DNA of 64,000 nt from positions 176,247 to 240,246 of the forward strand of contig NZ_VLLG01000003.1 of NCBI RefSeq assembly GCF_007830125.1, given 5' to 3'. A model generated the notes under the pieces. That model was given only the letters and a program-made list of their open reading frames with translations. It was not told the origin of the DNA and did not search any database. The position numbers were made by a program, and so were the translations under genes. The DNA is from Chitinophaga japonensis (GTDB lineage Bacteria > Bacteroidota > Bacteroidia > Chitinophagales > Chitinophagaceae). The stretch's first letter is position 1, and every line of letters starts with the position of its first letter. This document shows positions 25,179 to 34,027 of the stretch, piece after piece.

Positions 25179-26429
25179 ATGAACGATTATGCAAGAAGAA
25201 CGGAAAGGATCATGCAGCGCATACAGGAACTGGCTGCCATCAGCGAAACGGATCAGGGCATTACCCGCACCTTCGGCTCTCCCGCCTGGCGCGAAGCCGC
25301 ACTTACCATACAGGGCTGGATGCAGGAAGCCGGGCTGCATGCCTGGATAGACAACATCGGCAATGTAAGAGGCCGCCTGGCCGCTGCACAGCCGGCGGCA
25401 AAGACCTGGGTCATCGCCTCGCATACGGACACCGTGCCGGATGCCGGTAAATTTGACGGCCTGCTGGGTGTGGTCATGGGACTGGATGTAGTGGAACAAC
25501 TGGCGCTTGCGCATACACCGTTGCCTTTTGATATAGAGCTGATCGCTTTCAGCGATGAGGAAGGCTGCCGCTTTCATACCACCTTCCTGGGCAGCCAGGT
25601 AGTGGCCGGCACTTTTAAGTACACGCTGCTGGATAGCAAAGATGCCGGCGGACATACGCTAAGGCAGGTGATCCACGCTAACGGCGGCCATGAGTCTCAA
25701 CTGCCTGCAGACGCCCTGCCCCGGCAGCAGTGGCTGGGATATTTTGAAATACATATTGAGCAGGGCCCGGTACTGTATGAAAAACAGGTGCCCGTGGCCC
25801 TTGTAAAAGCCATTACCGGGCAAAAAAGAGTGGCGCTCACATTCACCGGTACCGGCGGGCATGCCGGCACCGTGCCGATGGATATGCGCTGCGATGCCCT
25901 GTGCTGTGCCGCCGAGTTCATACTGGCGGTAGAAAATACCGCCCGGCAACATAAGGACAAAGTGGTGGCTACTGTAGGACAATTGCAGGTAGCCAATGCC
26001 GCCAGCAACGTTATACCCGGCGCCGTTACCTGTACCCTGGACCTGCGCAGCACCGATGAAAAAATGTTGCTGCAGGTCAGCAACAGCATGCAGGAAACCG
26101 GCGCAAAGATAGCGGCCGGGCGTGGCGTTACTTTTGAATGGGAAGACGTACAGGTTACCAGTCCCGTATGGTGCGATGAAAGCATGAATGCGCTGCTGTC
26201 ACAGTCTATTGAAGATACCGGCTACCCCGTGCTGTCGCTTACCAGCGGGGCCGGCCATGATGCCGTGGCCATCGCAGCGGTGGCGCCTGTATGTATGCTG
26301 TTTGTAAGATGTTTTGAGGGCATCAGCCACCATCCAAAGGAAAACGTGGAACTGAAAGATCTGACAGCGGCCCTGCAGGTGGCCGATAATTTTGTACAAC
26401 GCTTTATTTCCGCCCACTCCCCGGCATAG
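25179..26429 (+). CDS. allC: Allantoate amidohydrolase (M20 family)
   Basis: Hydrolyses allantoate to ureidoglycine with release of CO2 and ammonia. The 416-residue protein is an M20-type di-metal hydrolase: SHTDTVPDAGKFDGLLGV (metal His and Asp), FSDEEGCRFHTTFLGS (catalytic Glu pair), HIEQGPVLY, and a C-terminal SGAGHDAVAIA with the last metal His. Start ATG 25179 is four bases after the allB stop; a longer frame from 25128 overlaps allB and is not needed. N-carbamoyl amino acid hydrolases look similar, but the context makes allantoate the clear choice. Confidence 0.92.
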   Translation: MNDYARRTERIMQRIQELAAISETDQGITRTFGSPAWREAALTIQGWMQEAGLHAWIDNIGNVRGRLAAAQPAAKTWVIASHTDTVPDAGKFDGLLGVVMGLDVVEQLALAHTPLPFDIELIAFSDEEGCRFHTTFLGSQVVAGTFKYTLLDSKDAGGHTLRQVIHANGGHESQLPADALPRQQWLGYFEIHIEQGPVLYEKQVPVALVKAITGQKRVALTFTGTGGHAGTVPMDMRCDALCCAAEFILAVENTARQHKDKVVATVGQLQVANAASNVIPGAVTCTLDLRSTDEKMLLQVSNSMQETGAKIAAGRGVTFEWEDVQVTSPVWCDESMNALLSQSIEDTGYPVLSLTSGAGHDAVAIAAVAPVCMLFVRCFEGISHHPKENVELKDLTAALQVADNFVQRFISAHSPA

Positions 26430-26542
26430 TTGGCGCATAATCATGCACTGCTTTGTTAATGCTGCAAAAATTCCTGAAATTCGTTTTAATGTAGCATGTA
26501 TTGCCCATATGCGATGCAGCGTAAACATTAATCAGCCTTCGT

Positions 26543-27289
26543 ATGGAAATATCAGCATTGACCAGGTCGGTCGTAAAAAGCAGCCATGCCGTGATCAGCC
26601 CCGACGGATATGTGAACAGTAATGTTCCCGGCTGGACGAATTGTACTGTCAATGTGATCATCAACGAACAGATGGGCGCGCAGCTTTGCCAGACCCTGGT
26701 GACCTTCCGGGAGGGCGGGCGGCTAACGGGCCGCACCGTGGCTTCGCAATTGTTCTGCTATGTAATATCCGGTGGCTGCAGGGCCACGGTGGAAGGAGAG
26801 GAGCGGGAACTGGGCGCCGGGCATTTCGTATATGTGCCTGTTGGCAGGTCTTACCAGTTCGGGTATGCCACTGCGGGCACCCGGATGCTTACTTTTCATA
26901 AAGTGTATGAGCCGCTGGAAGGTTATGATGTGCCGCCGGTGATCTTTGGCGATGCGGCACAGGTGGAAGGCCCTGCCTACCTGGATGACCCGGCATTGCG
27001 CCTGCAGGTGCTGCTGCCGGAGGACCTGTCCTTTGATATGGCTGTAAATATTTTTACCTATGACAGCGGCGGGCACCTGCCTTTCGTGGAAACGCATGTC
27101 ATGGAGCACGGGCTGCTGTACCTGCAGGGACAGGGCATCTATATGCTGGACCATGACTGGTATCCTGTAAAAAAGGGAGACGCCATCTGGATGGCGCCCT
27201 ACTGCCGGCAGTGGTTTACCGCTATGGGCAAGGAGCCGGCGGTATATATCTATTACAAGAACGTGAACCGTTTTCCCACTACCGTGTAA
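26543..27289 (+). CDS. allE: (S)-ureidoglycine aminohydrolase
   Basis: A bicupin enzyme that removes ammonia from ureidoglycine to give ureidoglycolate with the right stereochemistry. The 248-residue length is typical. Two cupin repeats are visible: GRTVASQLFCYVISGGCRATV to GHFVYVPVG in the first, and FVETHVMEHGLLYLQGQGIYML to GDAIWMAPYCRQWF in the second, with His and Glu metal ligands in ETHVMEH. It follows allC after 113 bp and its stop overlaps the uraD start by one base. Confidence 0.93.
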   Translation: MEISALTRSVVKSSHAVISPDGYVNSNVPGWTNCTVNVIINEQMGAQLCQTLVTFREGGRLTGRTVASQLFCYVISGGCRATVEGEERELGAGHFVYVPVGRSYQFGYATAGTRMLTFHKVYEPLEGYDVPPVIFGDAAQVEGPAYLDDPALRLQVLLPEDLSFDMAVNIFTYDSGGHLPFVETHVMEHGLLYLQGQGIYMLDHDWYPVKKGDAIWMAPYCRQWFTAMGKEPAVYIYYKNVNRFPTTV

Positions 27290-27795
27290 TGACAGTAGCC
27301 GCCTTAAATAGCCTGCCGCTACAGGAGTTGCAGGAAGCGCTCCGCCGCTGTTGTGGCGCTACTGCCTGGGTAGCAGGCATGTGTGCGCGCTTCCCGGTAA
27401 AGGATGCGGAAACGCTGTTCAGCGCAGCAAGTGCCATCTGGCGTAACTGTACGGAGGCGGACTGGAAAGAAGCCTTTGCACATCACCCGCAGATAGGGGA
27501 CCTGTCGGCATTGAGAGAAAAGTTTGCGGCTACAGCCCAATGGGCCGCCGGGGAACAATCCGCCGTACAGCAGGCTGATGAGGCAACCCTGCAGGCGCTG
27601 GCGGCCGGCAACCGGCAGTACCTGGAAAAATTCGGCTACATCTTTATTGTGTGCGCTACCGGGAAACCGGCCGCTGACATGCTGCAGCAGCTACAGGAAA
27701 GGCTGCCGCATACCCCGCAGCAGGAGATCCGGATCGCGATGCAGGAGCAGGAGAAGATCACCAAACTAAGACTTGAAAAACTATTGACACCATGA
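27289..27795 (+). CDS. uraD: OHCU decarboxylase
   Basis: Decarboxylates 2-oxo-4-hydroxy-4-carboxy-5-ureidoimidazoline to (S)-allantoin, the third step after uricase. The 168-residue all-helical protein has the conserved AHHPQIGD around 63-70, whose His is catalytic, and FGYIFIVCATGK near 117-128. The start is the ATG in the TAATG overlap with allE. A longer in-frame start at 27211 would overlap allE by 79 bp and lacks family similarity. Confidence 0.93.
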   Translation: MTVAALNSLPLQELQEALRRCCGATAWVAGMCARFPVKDAETLFSAASAIWRNCTEADWKEAFAHHPQIGDLSALREKFAATAQWAAGEQSAVQQADEATLQALAAGNRQYLEKFGYIFIVCATGKPAADMLQQLQERLPHTPQQEIRIAMQEQEKITKLRLEKLLTP

Positions 27796-28133
27796 GTAAG
27801 ATAAGTACCCATATTTTGGATGTCAGCCAGGGGAAACCGGCTGCGGACATGACCGTCTTTTTATATTACCAGCAGCAGAACAGCGAATGGGAAGCCATTG
27901 GCGGCGGCGCTACCGATAAGGACGGCCGCCTGCCGGATATGGTGGGCGAGGATGTAAAGATGCAGCCCGGCATCTATAAGCTGAAATTTGCCACGGAAGA
28001 GTATTACGAAAGCCTGGGCATTGATACTTTTTACCCTTATGTGGAAGTGGTGTTTTACCTGGAAAAAGGCGGGCACTATCACGTGCCGCTATTATTAAGC
28101 CCTTTTGGTTATTCCACTTACCGGGGCTCCTGA
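27792..28133 (+). CDS. uraH: 5-hydroxyisourate hydrolase (transthyretin-like)
   Basis: Hydrolyses 5-hydroxyisourate, the uricase product, to OHCU. The 113-residue protein has all signature elements of this family: the N-terminal STHILDVSQGKPA with catalytic His, a central DKDGRLPD, and the C-terminal YSTYRGS tetrapeptide block. It has no signal peptide, so it acts in the cytoplasm like the rest of the pathway. It overlaps uraD by 4 bp. Confidence 0.95.
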   Translation: MSKISTHILDVSQGKPAADMTVFLYYQQQNSEWEAIGGGATDKDGRLPDMVGEDVKMQPGIYKLKFATEEYYESLGIDTFYPYVEVVFYLEKGGHYHVPLLLSPFGYSTYRGS

Positions 28134-28161
28134 AGTTATAGCCCCTTAAAATTACTGCCAG

Positions 28162-29592
28162 ATGAAGCTATCCATTCCCGGGAACGACCAGGCCCGGCTG
28201 CTTGATACCCTGGGAGCGGCCAACCGCAAGTTCCAGCAAACCTATACCGGCGACCGCCCGGACCGGCAGCCGGTGCATACCGTATACGGCGGCGCTAACC
28301 TGTTTAAGGCAGATACCTGCGTGAAGATGGGGGAGATCGCGCTGAAAAGCCTGCAAACCTATGCCCCCAATTTTGCCGTGCTGGCCAGGGTGCTGCAACT
28401 GGACGGCCATGAACATTTGCCGCAGCGGGAAGCGGATATCATGGCGCTCATGATCAAACTAGAGAAGATGCCGGAAGCTGCGCGCCGGCAGGAGCCTGCC
28501 TGGCTGGCCTATACGGTGTACAACAAGATCGTGCGCAAGCTGCATACCGAACCGGTGGAGGATTTCCGTATTGATTTCGAGGATGGCTTCGGCAACCGGC
28601 CGGATGAGGAGGAAGACGCTACCGCTGTTACCGCGGCGCAGGAGCTGGCCAAAGGCATGCAGGAAGGAACCGTGTCCCCTTTTATCGGCATCCGCATCAA
28701 GCCATTCACCGAAGACCTGAAGCACCGGGGCGTACGTACCCTGGATATATTCCTGACCACCTTGCTGGACGCTACCGGCGGCGTGCTGCCGGCCAATTTT
28801 GTAGTGATGCTGCCCAAAGTGACCATCCCGGAGCAGGTAAGCACGCTGGTAAGATTGTTCGAGCTGCTGGAACAAACCCACGGGCTGCCTGCCGGTGCGC
28901 TTAAAATGGAAACCATGGTGGAAGCCACGCAGATCGTCATGGACGAGGAAGGCCGCAACCCGCTGATGCGCATCATCAAAGCCGGGGAGGGCCGCTGCAT
29001 TGCCGCGCATTTCGGCACCTATGACTATACTGCCTCCTGTGGTATCACCGCTAAATACCAGACGATGGGGCACCCGGTTTGCGATTTTGCACATCATATG
29101 ACCAAGGTGGCGCTGGCAGGTACGGGTATTTTCCTGTCCGATGGCGCCACCAATGTAATGCCCGTAGGTCCGCACCGCGGGGAGCAGCTTACGATAGCGC
29201 AGCAACTGGAAAACCGGGAGGCGGTGCACAATGCCTGGCGCATCGGCTTTGGTCATACCATGCATTCGCTGATCAACGGTTTTTACCAGGGCTGGGACCT
29301 GAACCCCGCACAACTGCCTATGCGCTATGCCGCTACCTACAATTTTTTTCTAAGCAGCTACGAAGACGCTGTGCTGCGCCTGCGCACTTTTGTAGCGCGA
29401 GCCGCCATCTCCACCCTTACCAAAGATATTTTTGACGATGCCGCTACGGGGCAGGGGCTGCTCAACTTTTTCCTGAAAGCCATGAACTGCGGCGCCATAG
29501 CGGAGGAGGAGGCGCTGGCTACCGGGCTTACCCTGGAGGAGATCCGGAGCCGTTCTTTTTACCGGATATTGGAAGGCCGGCGCAGGAAATAA
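28162..29592 (+). CDS. DUF6986/CitE-malate-synthase-like TIM-barrel protein
   Basis: A 476-residue protein often annotated as a phosphoenolpyruvate-type aldolase. It contains acidic metal-site-like motifs of the CitE/malate synthase superfamily: DFRIDFEDGFGNRPDEEED (about 133-151), IGIRIKPF, KMETMVEATQ (Glu as metal ligand candidate) and AHFGTYDYTASCGI. It is the last gene of the uricolytic operon, 28 bp after uraH. The pathway ends with glyoxylate (plus urea or ammonia), yet no ureidoglycolate lyase or dehydrogenase is encoded here. A role in ureidoglycolate or glyoxylate conversion is therefore plausible but unproven. Confidence 0.8.
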   Translation: MKLSIPGNDQARLLDTLGAANRKFQQTYTGDRPDRQPVHTVYGGANLFKADTCVKMGEIALKSLQTYAPNFAVLARVLQLDGHEHLPQREADIMALMIKLEKMPEAARRQEPAWLAYTVYNKIVRKLHTEPVEDFRIDFEDGFGNRPDEEEDATAVTAAQELAKGMQEGTVSPFIGIRIKPFTEDLKHRGVRTLDIFLTTLLDATGGVLPANFVVMLPKVTIPEQVSTLVRLFELLEQTHGLPAGALKMETMVEATQIVMDEEGRNPLMRIIKAGEGRCIAAHFGTYDYTASCGITAKYQTMGHPVCDFAHHMTKVALAGTGIFLSDGATNVMPVGPHRGEQLTIAQQLENREAVHNAWRIGFGHTMHSLINGFYQGWDLNPAQLPMRYAATYNFFLSSYEDAVLRLRTFVARAAISTLTKDIFDDAATGQGLLNFFLKAMNCGAIAEEEALATGLTLEEIRSRSFYRILEGRRRK

Positions 29593-29638
29593 TGATTATC
29601 TTTAAAGCTTTTGCTAACCCGTTTACACTGTTCAACGT

Positions 29639-30820
29639 ATGCGTTTATCCTGGGGAATGCAGGCGGAAACTGCTGATAAAAGACTGGCCGGGCTCGATCA
29701 CCTGCGGGCGCTCGCCATTACGCTTGTTTTTATATGTCACTACCGCATGTTTGGGCACCCGGCATGGCTCAACGATATCGGCAGCTTTGGCTGGACCGGC
29801 GTGGACCTATTCTTTGTGCTGAGCGGGTACCTCATTGCCGGGCAGTTGTTTGGCAGCATACAAAAGGGCCGGCCCATTTCCCTGAAAGAGTTTTACCTGA
29901 AACGTTTTTTCCGCATCCTGCCGGCATACCTTGCTGTGCTGGTGCTGTATTTTACCATTCCCGCCTTTAAGGAAAGGGAGGGTTTGTCTGCCCTCTGGCG
30001 TTACCTCACCTTCACGCAGAACTTCGGGCTGAACCTGGGGGAGACGCATGCCTTTACCCATGCCTGGTCCTTGTGCATCGAGGAGCAGTTCTACCTGCTG
30101 CTGCCCCTGGTGATCCTGTGTTTTCTCCGGCTCAATATTCCCAAAGCGGGCTTTTACCTGTTGCTGGCGCTTTTCATAGGCGGGCTGGCGGTGCGGACCT
30201 GGAGCTGGTTCCATTTTGTAGCGCCGCTGGACGGGCAGGACAACATGGGCATCACCTGGTTCCAGTGGATCTATTACCCTACCTATTGCCGGCTGGACGG
30301 ACTGCTGACGGGTATCTGCATTGCCGGCATCTTCCGGTTCCGCCCGGCGGTAAAGGAGCGGCTGCTGCGGCATGGCAACGGTATTTTCCTGCTGGGGCTG
30401 GGCATGATCGTGGGGGCTTATTTCTTTTGCAGTCCCATGGTCACCGCGCATAATTCCATAGCGGGCTTCCCGCTGCTGTCTGTCGCCTTCGGGCTGCTGG
30501 TCATTGGCGCGCTTAGCCCGCGCTGTATACTGTACCGCTTCCGCTCGCGGGTGACGGCTACCCTGGCCGCGCTGTCCTACTCCATCTATTTAAGTCATAA
30601 GGCGGTGGCGAACCTTACCCAGGAGGTACTGGCCCGCTGGATGCCGGGGCTGGACCCCAATGGAGTGTGGATGTTCCTGGTCTGCATCAGCACCGTAGTG
30701 CTTGCCGGCGCAATACTGCGCTACGTAGTGGAAAAACCTTTCCTGCGCCTGCGGGACCGGGTGTTGCGCAGGCAGCCGAAGCCTGCTGCTGCACCGGTTC
30801 CAGAATTAACATACTCTTAA
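29639..30820 (+). CDS. Acyltransferase family 3 (OafA/YrhL-like) membrane protein
   Basis: A 393-residue polytopic membrane protein with about ten hydrophobic segments. Family signatures: LDHLRALAITLVFICHYRMFG near the N-terminus with the catalytic His, WTGVDLFFVLSGYLIAGQLF, FYLKRFFRILPAYL and THAWSLCIEEQFYLLLPL. Such enzymes O-acylate sugars of surface polysaccharides, glycolipids or antibiotics. Acceptor unknown. An ATG at 29657 is an alternative start. It sits between the purine operon and the GT117 gene, separated from the latter by an inverted repeat. Confidence 0.9.
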   Translation: MRLSWGMQAETADKRLAGLDHLRALAITLVFICHYRMFGHPAWLNDIGSFGWTGVDLFFVLSGYLIAGQLFGSIQKGRPISLKEFYLKRFFRILPAYLAVLVLYFTIPAFKEREGLSALWRYLTFTQNFGLNLGETHAFTHAWSLCIEEQFYLLLPLVILCFLRLNIPKAGFYLLLALFIGGLAVRTWSWFHFVAPLDGQDNMGITWFQWIYYPTYCRLDGLLTGICIAGIFRFRPAVKERLLRHGNGIFLLGLGMIVGAYFFCSPMVTAHNSIAGFPLLSVAFGLLVIGALSPRCILYRFRSRVTATLAALSYSIYLSHKAVANLTQEVLARWMPGLDPNGVWMFLVCISTVVLAGAILRYVVEKPFLRLRDRVLRRQPKPAAAPVPELTYS

Positions 30821-30826
30821 GAAACG

Positions 30827-30874
30827 ATGGTTTAATTTAATAGCCGCCCCTCCATTCCGCTTAAATTAAACCAT
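30827..30874. repeat. Perfect 14-bp AT-rich inverted repeat before the GT117 gene
   Basis: ATGGTTTAATTTAA (30827-30840) is repeated inverted at 30861-30874 with a 20-nt GC-richer loop. It fills the 59-bp gap between the acyltransferase stop and the GT117 start, ending five bases before the ATG. It could be an operator or an mRNA hairpin that limits translation of the large gene; no T-run follows, so a terminator is less likely. Confidence 0.65.
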
Positions 30875-30879
30875 TATAC

Positions 30880-33800
30880 ATGAACTTCAGCAAGATCAAC
30901 AACATTACCGGCTGGATCGTGTGTTTGATTGCGTGTAGCGTGTACCTCCTGACCATGGAAGCCACCGGCAGCTTATGGGATTGCGGTGAATTTATAGCCG
31001 CCTCTTACCGATTACAGGTGCCCCATCCTCCCGGCGCCCCGCTTTTTGTACTGCTGGGCCGCCTGTTCAGCATGTGGCTGCCGCCGGACAAGGCCGCCCT
31101 GGGCGTTAATGTAATGAGCGCGCTGGCCAGCGGTTTTACCATCCTGTTCCTTTTCTGGACCATCACTTACTTTGCCCGCAAGCTGCTGGTAAAGGCGGGT
31201 GCGGTTATGACCCGCGAGCAGGGCCTGCTGATCATCGGCGCAGGCGTAACCGGCGCGCTGGCCTATACCTTCTCCGATTCTTTCTGGTTTTCTGCAGTAG
31301 AAGGGGAAGTATATGCCATGTCTTCCCTCTTTACCGCCATTGCCTTCTGGGCGGTGCTGAAGTGGGAGCAGGAAGCGGACCAGCCTTACGCAGACCGCTG
31401 GCTGATCCTGATCGCTTATATCATTGGGTTATCCATCGGCATACACCTGCTGAACCTGTTGACCATACCGGCCATCGTAATGGTCTACTACTTCCGGCGT
31501 TACAAACCCACCGTAAAAGGTACGCTGCTGGCTTTTTTGCTGAGCTGTGCGCTGACCGGTATCATACAGGTGGGCTTTATACAATACCCCGCTAAAGCCG
31601 CCGGTATGCTGGACGTTTGGTTTGTGAACAGCCTGGGCCTGCCCTTTAATTCCGGTGCGCTGTTTTTTATGGCGCTGGTGGTGGCCTTGTTGAGCTGGGG
31701 CATTTACCGGGCTTACCGCAGGCGGCAGTACTATGCGCGGCTGGCTTTACTGTGCATCGCTTTCCTGTTCATCGGTTACTCCACTTACATTACGACGCTG
31801 ATCCGGTCCAATGCCAACCCGGGTATCGATATGTTCAACGTGGACAATCCCGTTGCCCTGCAGGGCTACCTGGGCCGGGAGCAGTACGGGGATTTCCCGC
31901 TGCTGTATGGCCAGGTGTTTACCGCCAAACCGCAGGAATACAAAGCGGCCGGCAATATGTACAGCAAGGGAAAAACGCAGTATGACATCAGCGGCAAACG
32001 CTATGAGGCGGTTTATGACAGTAAGGATATGATGCTGTTTCCCCGCATATGGGACAACAGCAATGAGCTGGGCCATGCGGATGCCTACCGGCAGTGGCTG
32101 GGCCTGGCGCAGGGTGAGCAGCCCACCTACCGCGACAATATCAAATTCTTCCTGGGCTACCAGGTAAACTTCATGTACCTGCGCTATTTCATGTGGAATT
32201 TCGTGGGCCGGCAGAATGATATACAGGGCTTCGGCAATGTGCGGGACAGTAACTGGGTGTCCGGCATATCGCTGGTGGACAACCTGCTGTATGGCGACCA
32301 AAGCAAGCTGCCGGACAGCCTGAAAGAGAACAAGGCGCACAATACCCTGTTCTTCCTCCCGCTGGTACTGGGCATCATGGGATTGTTGTACCATTACCGG
32401 CAGCGGCGTAAGGACAGCCTGGTGGTGGGCCTGCTGTTCTTCTTTACCGGCCTGGCCATTGTATTGTACCTGAACCAGACCGGCGCCCAGCCAAGGGAGC
32501 GCGATTATGCCTACGTAGGCTCTTTCTACGCATTTGCCGTATGGATAGGGCTGGGCGTGCTGGCTGTGCATACCTGGCTGAAAAAACGCACCCGCTGGGC
32601 CTTTAGCGCCCCGGTAGCCGTCCTGGCCTGCCTGCTGGCAGTGCCGGTGCTGATGGGCTACCAGGAATGGGACGACCATGACCGCTCTCAGAAAGTGCTG
32701 GCCCGTGACATGGCGCGCGATTACCTGGAGTCCTGCGCGCCCAACGCCATCCTCTTCACGATTGGCGATAATGAGACCTATCCCTTGTGGTACGCCCAGG
32801 AAGTGGAAGGCATCCGCCCGGATGTGCGCGTGGTGCATGTAAGCCTGCTGAACGGCGACTGGTACATAGACCAGCAGCGGCAAAGGGCTAACAAGAGCGC
32901 GCCCGTGCCCATGAGCTGGACGCCGGAGCAGTACCGGGGCGATAAACGCAATTACGTGATGTTCCATGACGCCGGCATTTTCCCGCAGGACAAGTTTTAT
33001 AACCTGAAAGAAGTACTGCAGTTCATGGGCAGCGACGACCAGCGCGCACAACTGCTCACCACCAGCGGGGAGTACATTAATTTCCTGCCGGCGCAGCAGG
33101 TATTCCTGCCGGTGGATAAAAAACAGGTGATCGCCAACGGCACGGTGCCCGCTTCGGACAGCGCCCGGGTGCTGCCGCAAATGACCTTCCGGCTGGACAA
33201 AAACGCCCTGTTCAAGAACGACCTGGTAATGCTGGATATGATCGCCACCAACAACTGGGAACGCCCGGTATACTTTGCCAATCCCAGCATACCCAGGGGA
33301 ATAGGGCTGGATAACTACCTGGTACGCGAGGGACTTACCTACCGCCTGATGCCCCTGGCCCCTGAAAGGAACGATGCAGGCCCCCTGGCTAATGACATAC
33401 CGGTGAACACCGGCAAAATGTACGATAACGTAATGCACAGATTTGCCTTCTGCAGCGCCGATGTGAAGGGCATGTACTTTGACGAGACCAACCGCAACAT
33501 GCTGCAGCAACTGCGCAATACCTACACCCAACTGGCCATAGACCTGGCTGCGAAAGGGGACAAGACCCGCGCGCTGCACGTGCTGGATACCATGGACCGC
33601 AACATACGGGAAGACAACCTCCCGTATGCCATGACCTCTCCCGGCAATTTCCATAACATCAATGCCATGCAGGTAGCATATGCCTATTACCTGGCCGGCA
33701 AGCCGGAGAAAGCGGAAAACATCTCGCAAAAGATCATCAGGGATTGCGAGCAGCAGATTGCGTACTACCAGTCACTGCCGCCCTCCAAACTTTCCGGCGA

Positions 33801-33894
33801 CCTGCAGATGGATTACCAGCGCGCCGCAGAATTTATCATCCCGCAGTTGCAGAAAATGAAGGAAGCGTTCCGGGAGAAAGGAACTTTGTTGTAG
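30880..33894 (+). CDS. DUF2723 / GT117-like protein O-glycosyltransferase candidate
   Basis: A 1004-residue membrane protein. The N-terminal half has about ten to twelve hydrophobic segments, with the DUF2723 signature WDCGEFIAASYRLQVPHPPGAPLF (about 33-56) that supplies the acidic residue expected of GT-C-fold enzymes. The second half contains a large soluble domain with NQTGAQPRERDYAYVGSFYAF, FTIGDNETYPLWYAQEVEGI and C-terminal helical repeats. In Bacteroidota this family is thought to transfer sugars from lipid carriers to surface proteins. Donor and acceptor are unknown. Confidence 0.88.
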   Translation: MNFSKINNITGWIVCLIACSVYLLTMEATGSLWDCGEFIAASYRLQVPHPPGAPLFVLLGRLFSMWLPPDKAALGVNVMSALASGFTILFLFWTITYFARKLLVKAGAVMTREQGLLIIGAGVTGALAYTFSDSFWFSAVEGEVYAMSSLFTAIAFWAVLKWEQEADQPYADRWLILIAYIIGLSIGIHLLNLLTIPAIVMVYYFRRYKPTVKGTLLAFLLSCALTGIIQVGFIQYPAKAAGMLDVWFVNSLGLPFNSGALFFMALVVALLSWGIYRAYRRRQYYARLALLCIAFLFIGYSTYITTLIRSNANPGIDMFNVDNPVALQGYLGREQYGDFPLLYGQVFTAKPQEYKAAGNMYSKGKTQYDISGKRYEAVYDSKDMMLFPRIWDNSNELGHADAYRQWLGLAQGEQPTYRDNIKFFLGYQVNFMYLRYFMWNFVGRQNDIQGFGNVRDSNWVSGISLVDNLLYGDQSKLPDSLKENKAHNTLFFLPLVLGIMGLLYHYRQRRKDSLVVGLLFFFTGLAIVLYLNQTGAQPRERDYAYVGSFYAFAVWIGLGVLAVHTWLKKRTRWAFSAPVAVLACLLAVPVLMGYQEWDDHDRSQKVLARDMARDYLESCAPNAILFTIGDNETYPLWYAQEVEGIRPDVRVVHVSLLNGDWYIDQQRQRANKSAPVPMSWTPEQYRGDKRNYVMFHDAGIFPQDKFYNLKEVLQFMGSDDQRAQLLTTSGEYINFLPAQQVFLPVDKKQVIANGTVPASDSARVLPQMTFRLDKNALFKNDLVMLDMIATNNWERPVYFANPSIPRGIGLDNYLVREGLTYRLMPLAPERNDAGPLANDIPVNTGKMYDNVMHRFAFCSADVKGMYFDETNRNMLQQLRNTYTQLAIDLAAKGDKTRALHVLDTMDRNIREDNLPYAMTSPGNFHNINAMQVAYAYYLAGKPEKAENISQKIIRDCEQQIAYYQSLPPSKLSGDLQMDYQRAAEFIIPQLQKMKEAFREKGTLL

Positions 33895-33900
33895 AAGTAT

Positions 33901-34025
33901 AAAATTCCAAAATCCAAATCCCAAATTCCAAAATTGGCGGAAAAGTACCTACCCAATAGCAGTTTGCTGATAGTTCTGGGGATATCCGCCAATTTTGGAA
34001 TTTGGGATTTGGATTTTGGAATTTT
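33901..34025. repeat. Perfect 40-bp inverted repeat with 45-nt spacer
   Basis: The arms 33901-33940 and 33986-34025 are exact reverse complements. Each arm is itself made of staggered variants of ATTCCAAAATCCAAATCCC and ends in GGCGG/CCGCC. It lies in the 133-bp gap between the convergent GT117 and GH105 genes and could shield both. No U-run follows either arm. Similar AT-rich fold-back sequences occur between convergent genes in other Bacteroidota by my recollection. It may be a miniature mobile element. Confidence 0.85.
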
Positions 34026-34027
34026 CT

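Noticed and set aside
31747..33729. 660-codon open frame on the minus strand inside the GT117 gene
   Set aside because: It is antisense to a clear DUF2723 protein, its sequence is low in coding character (His/Gln/Val-rich), and no family motifs appear; it reflects GC-biased codon use of the real gene.
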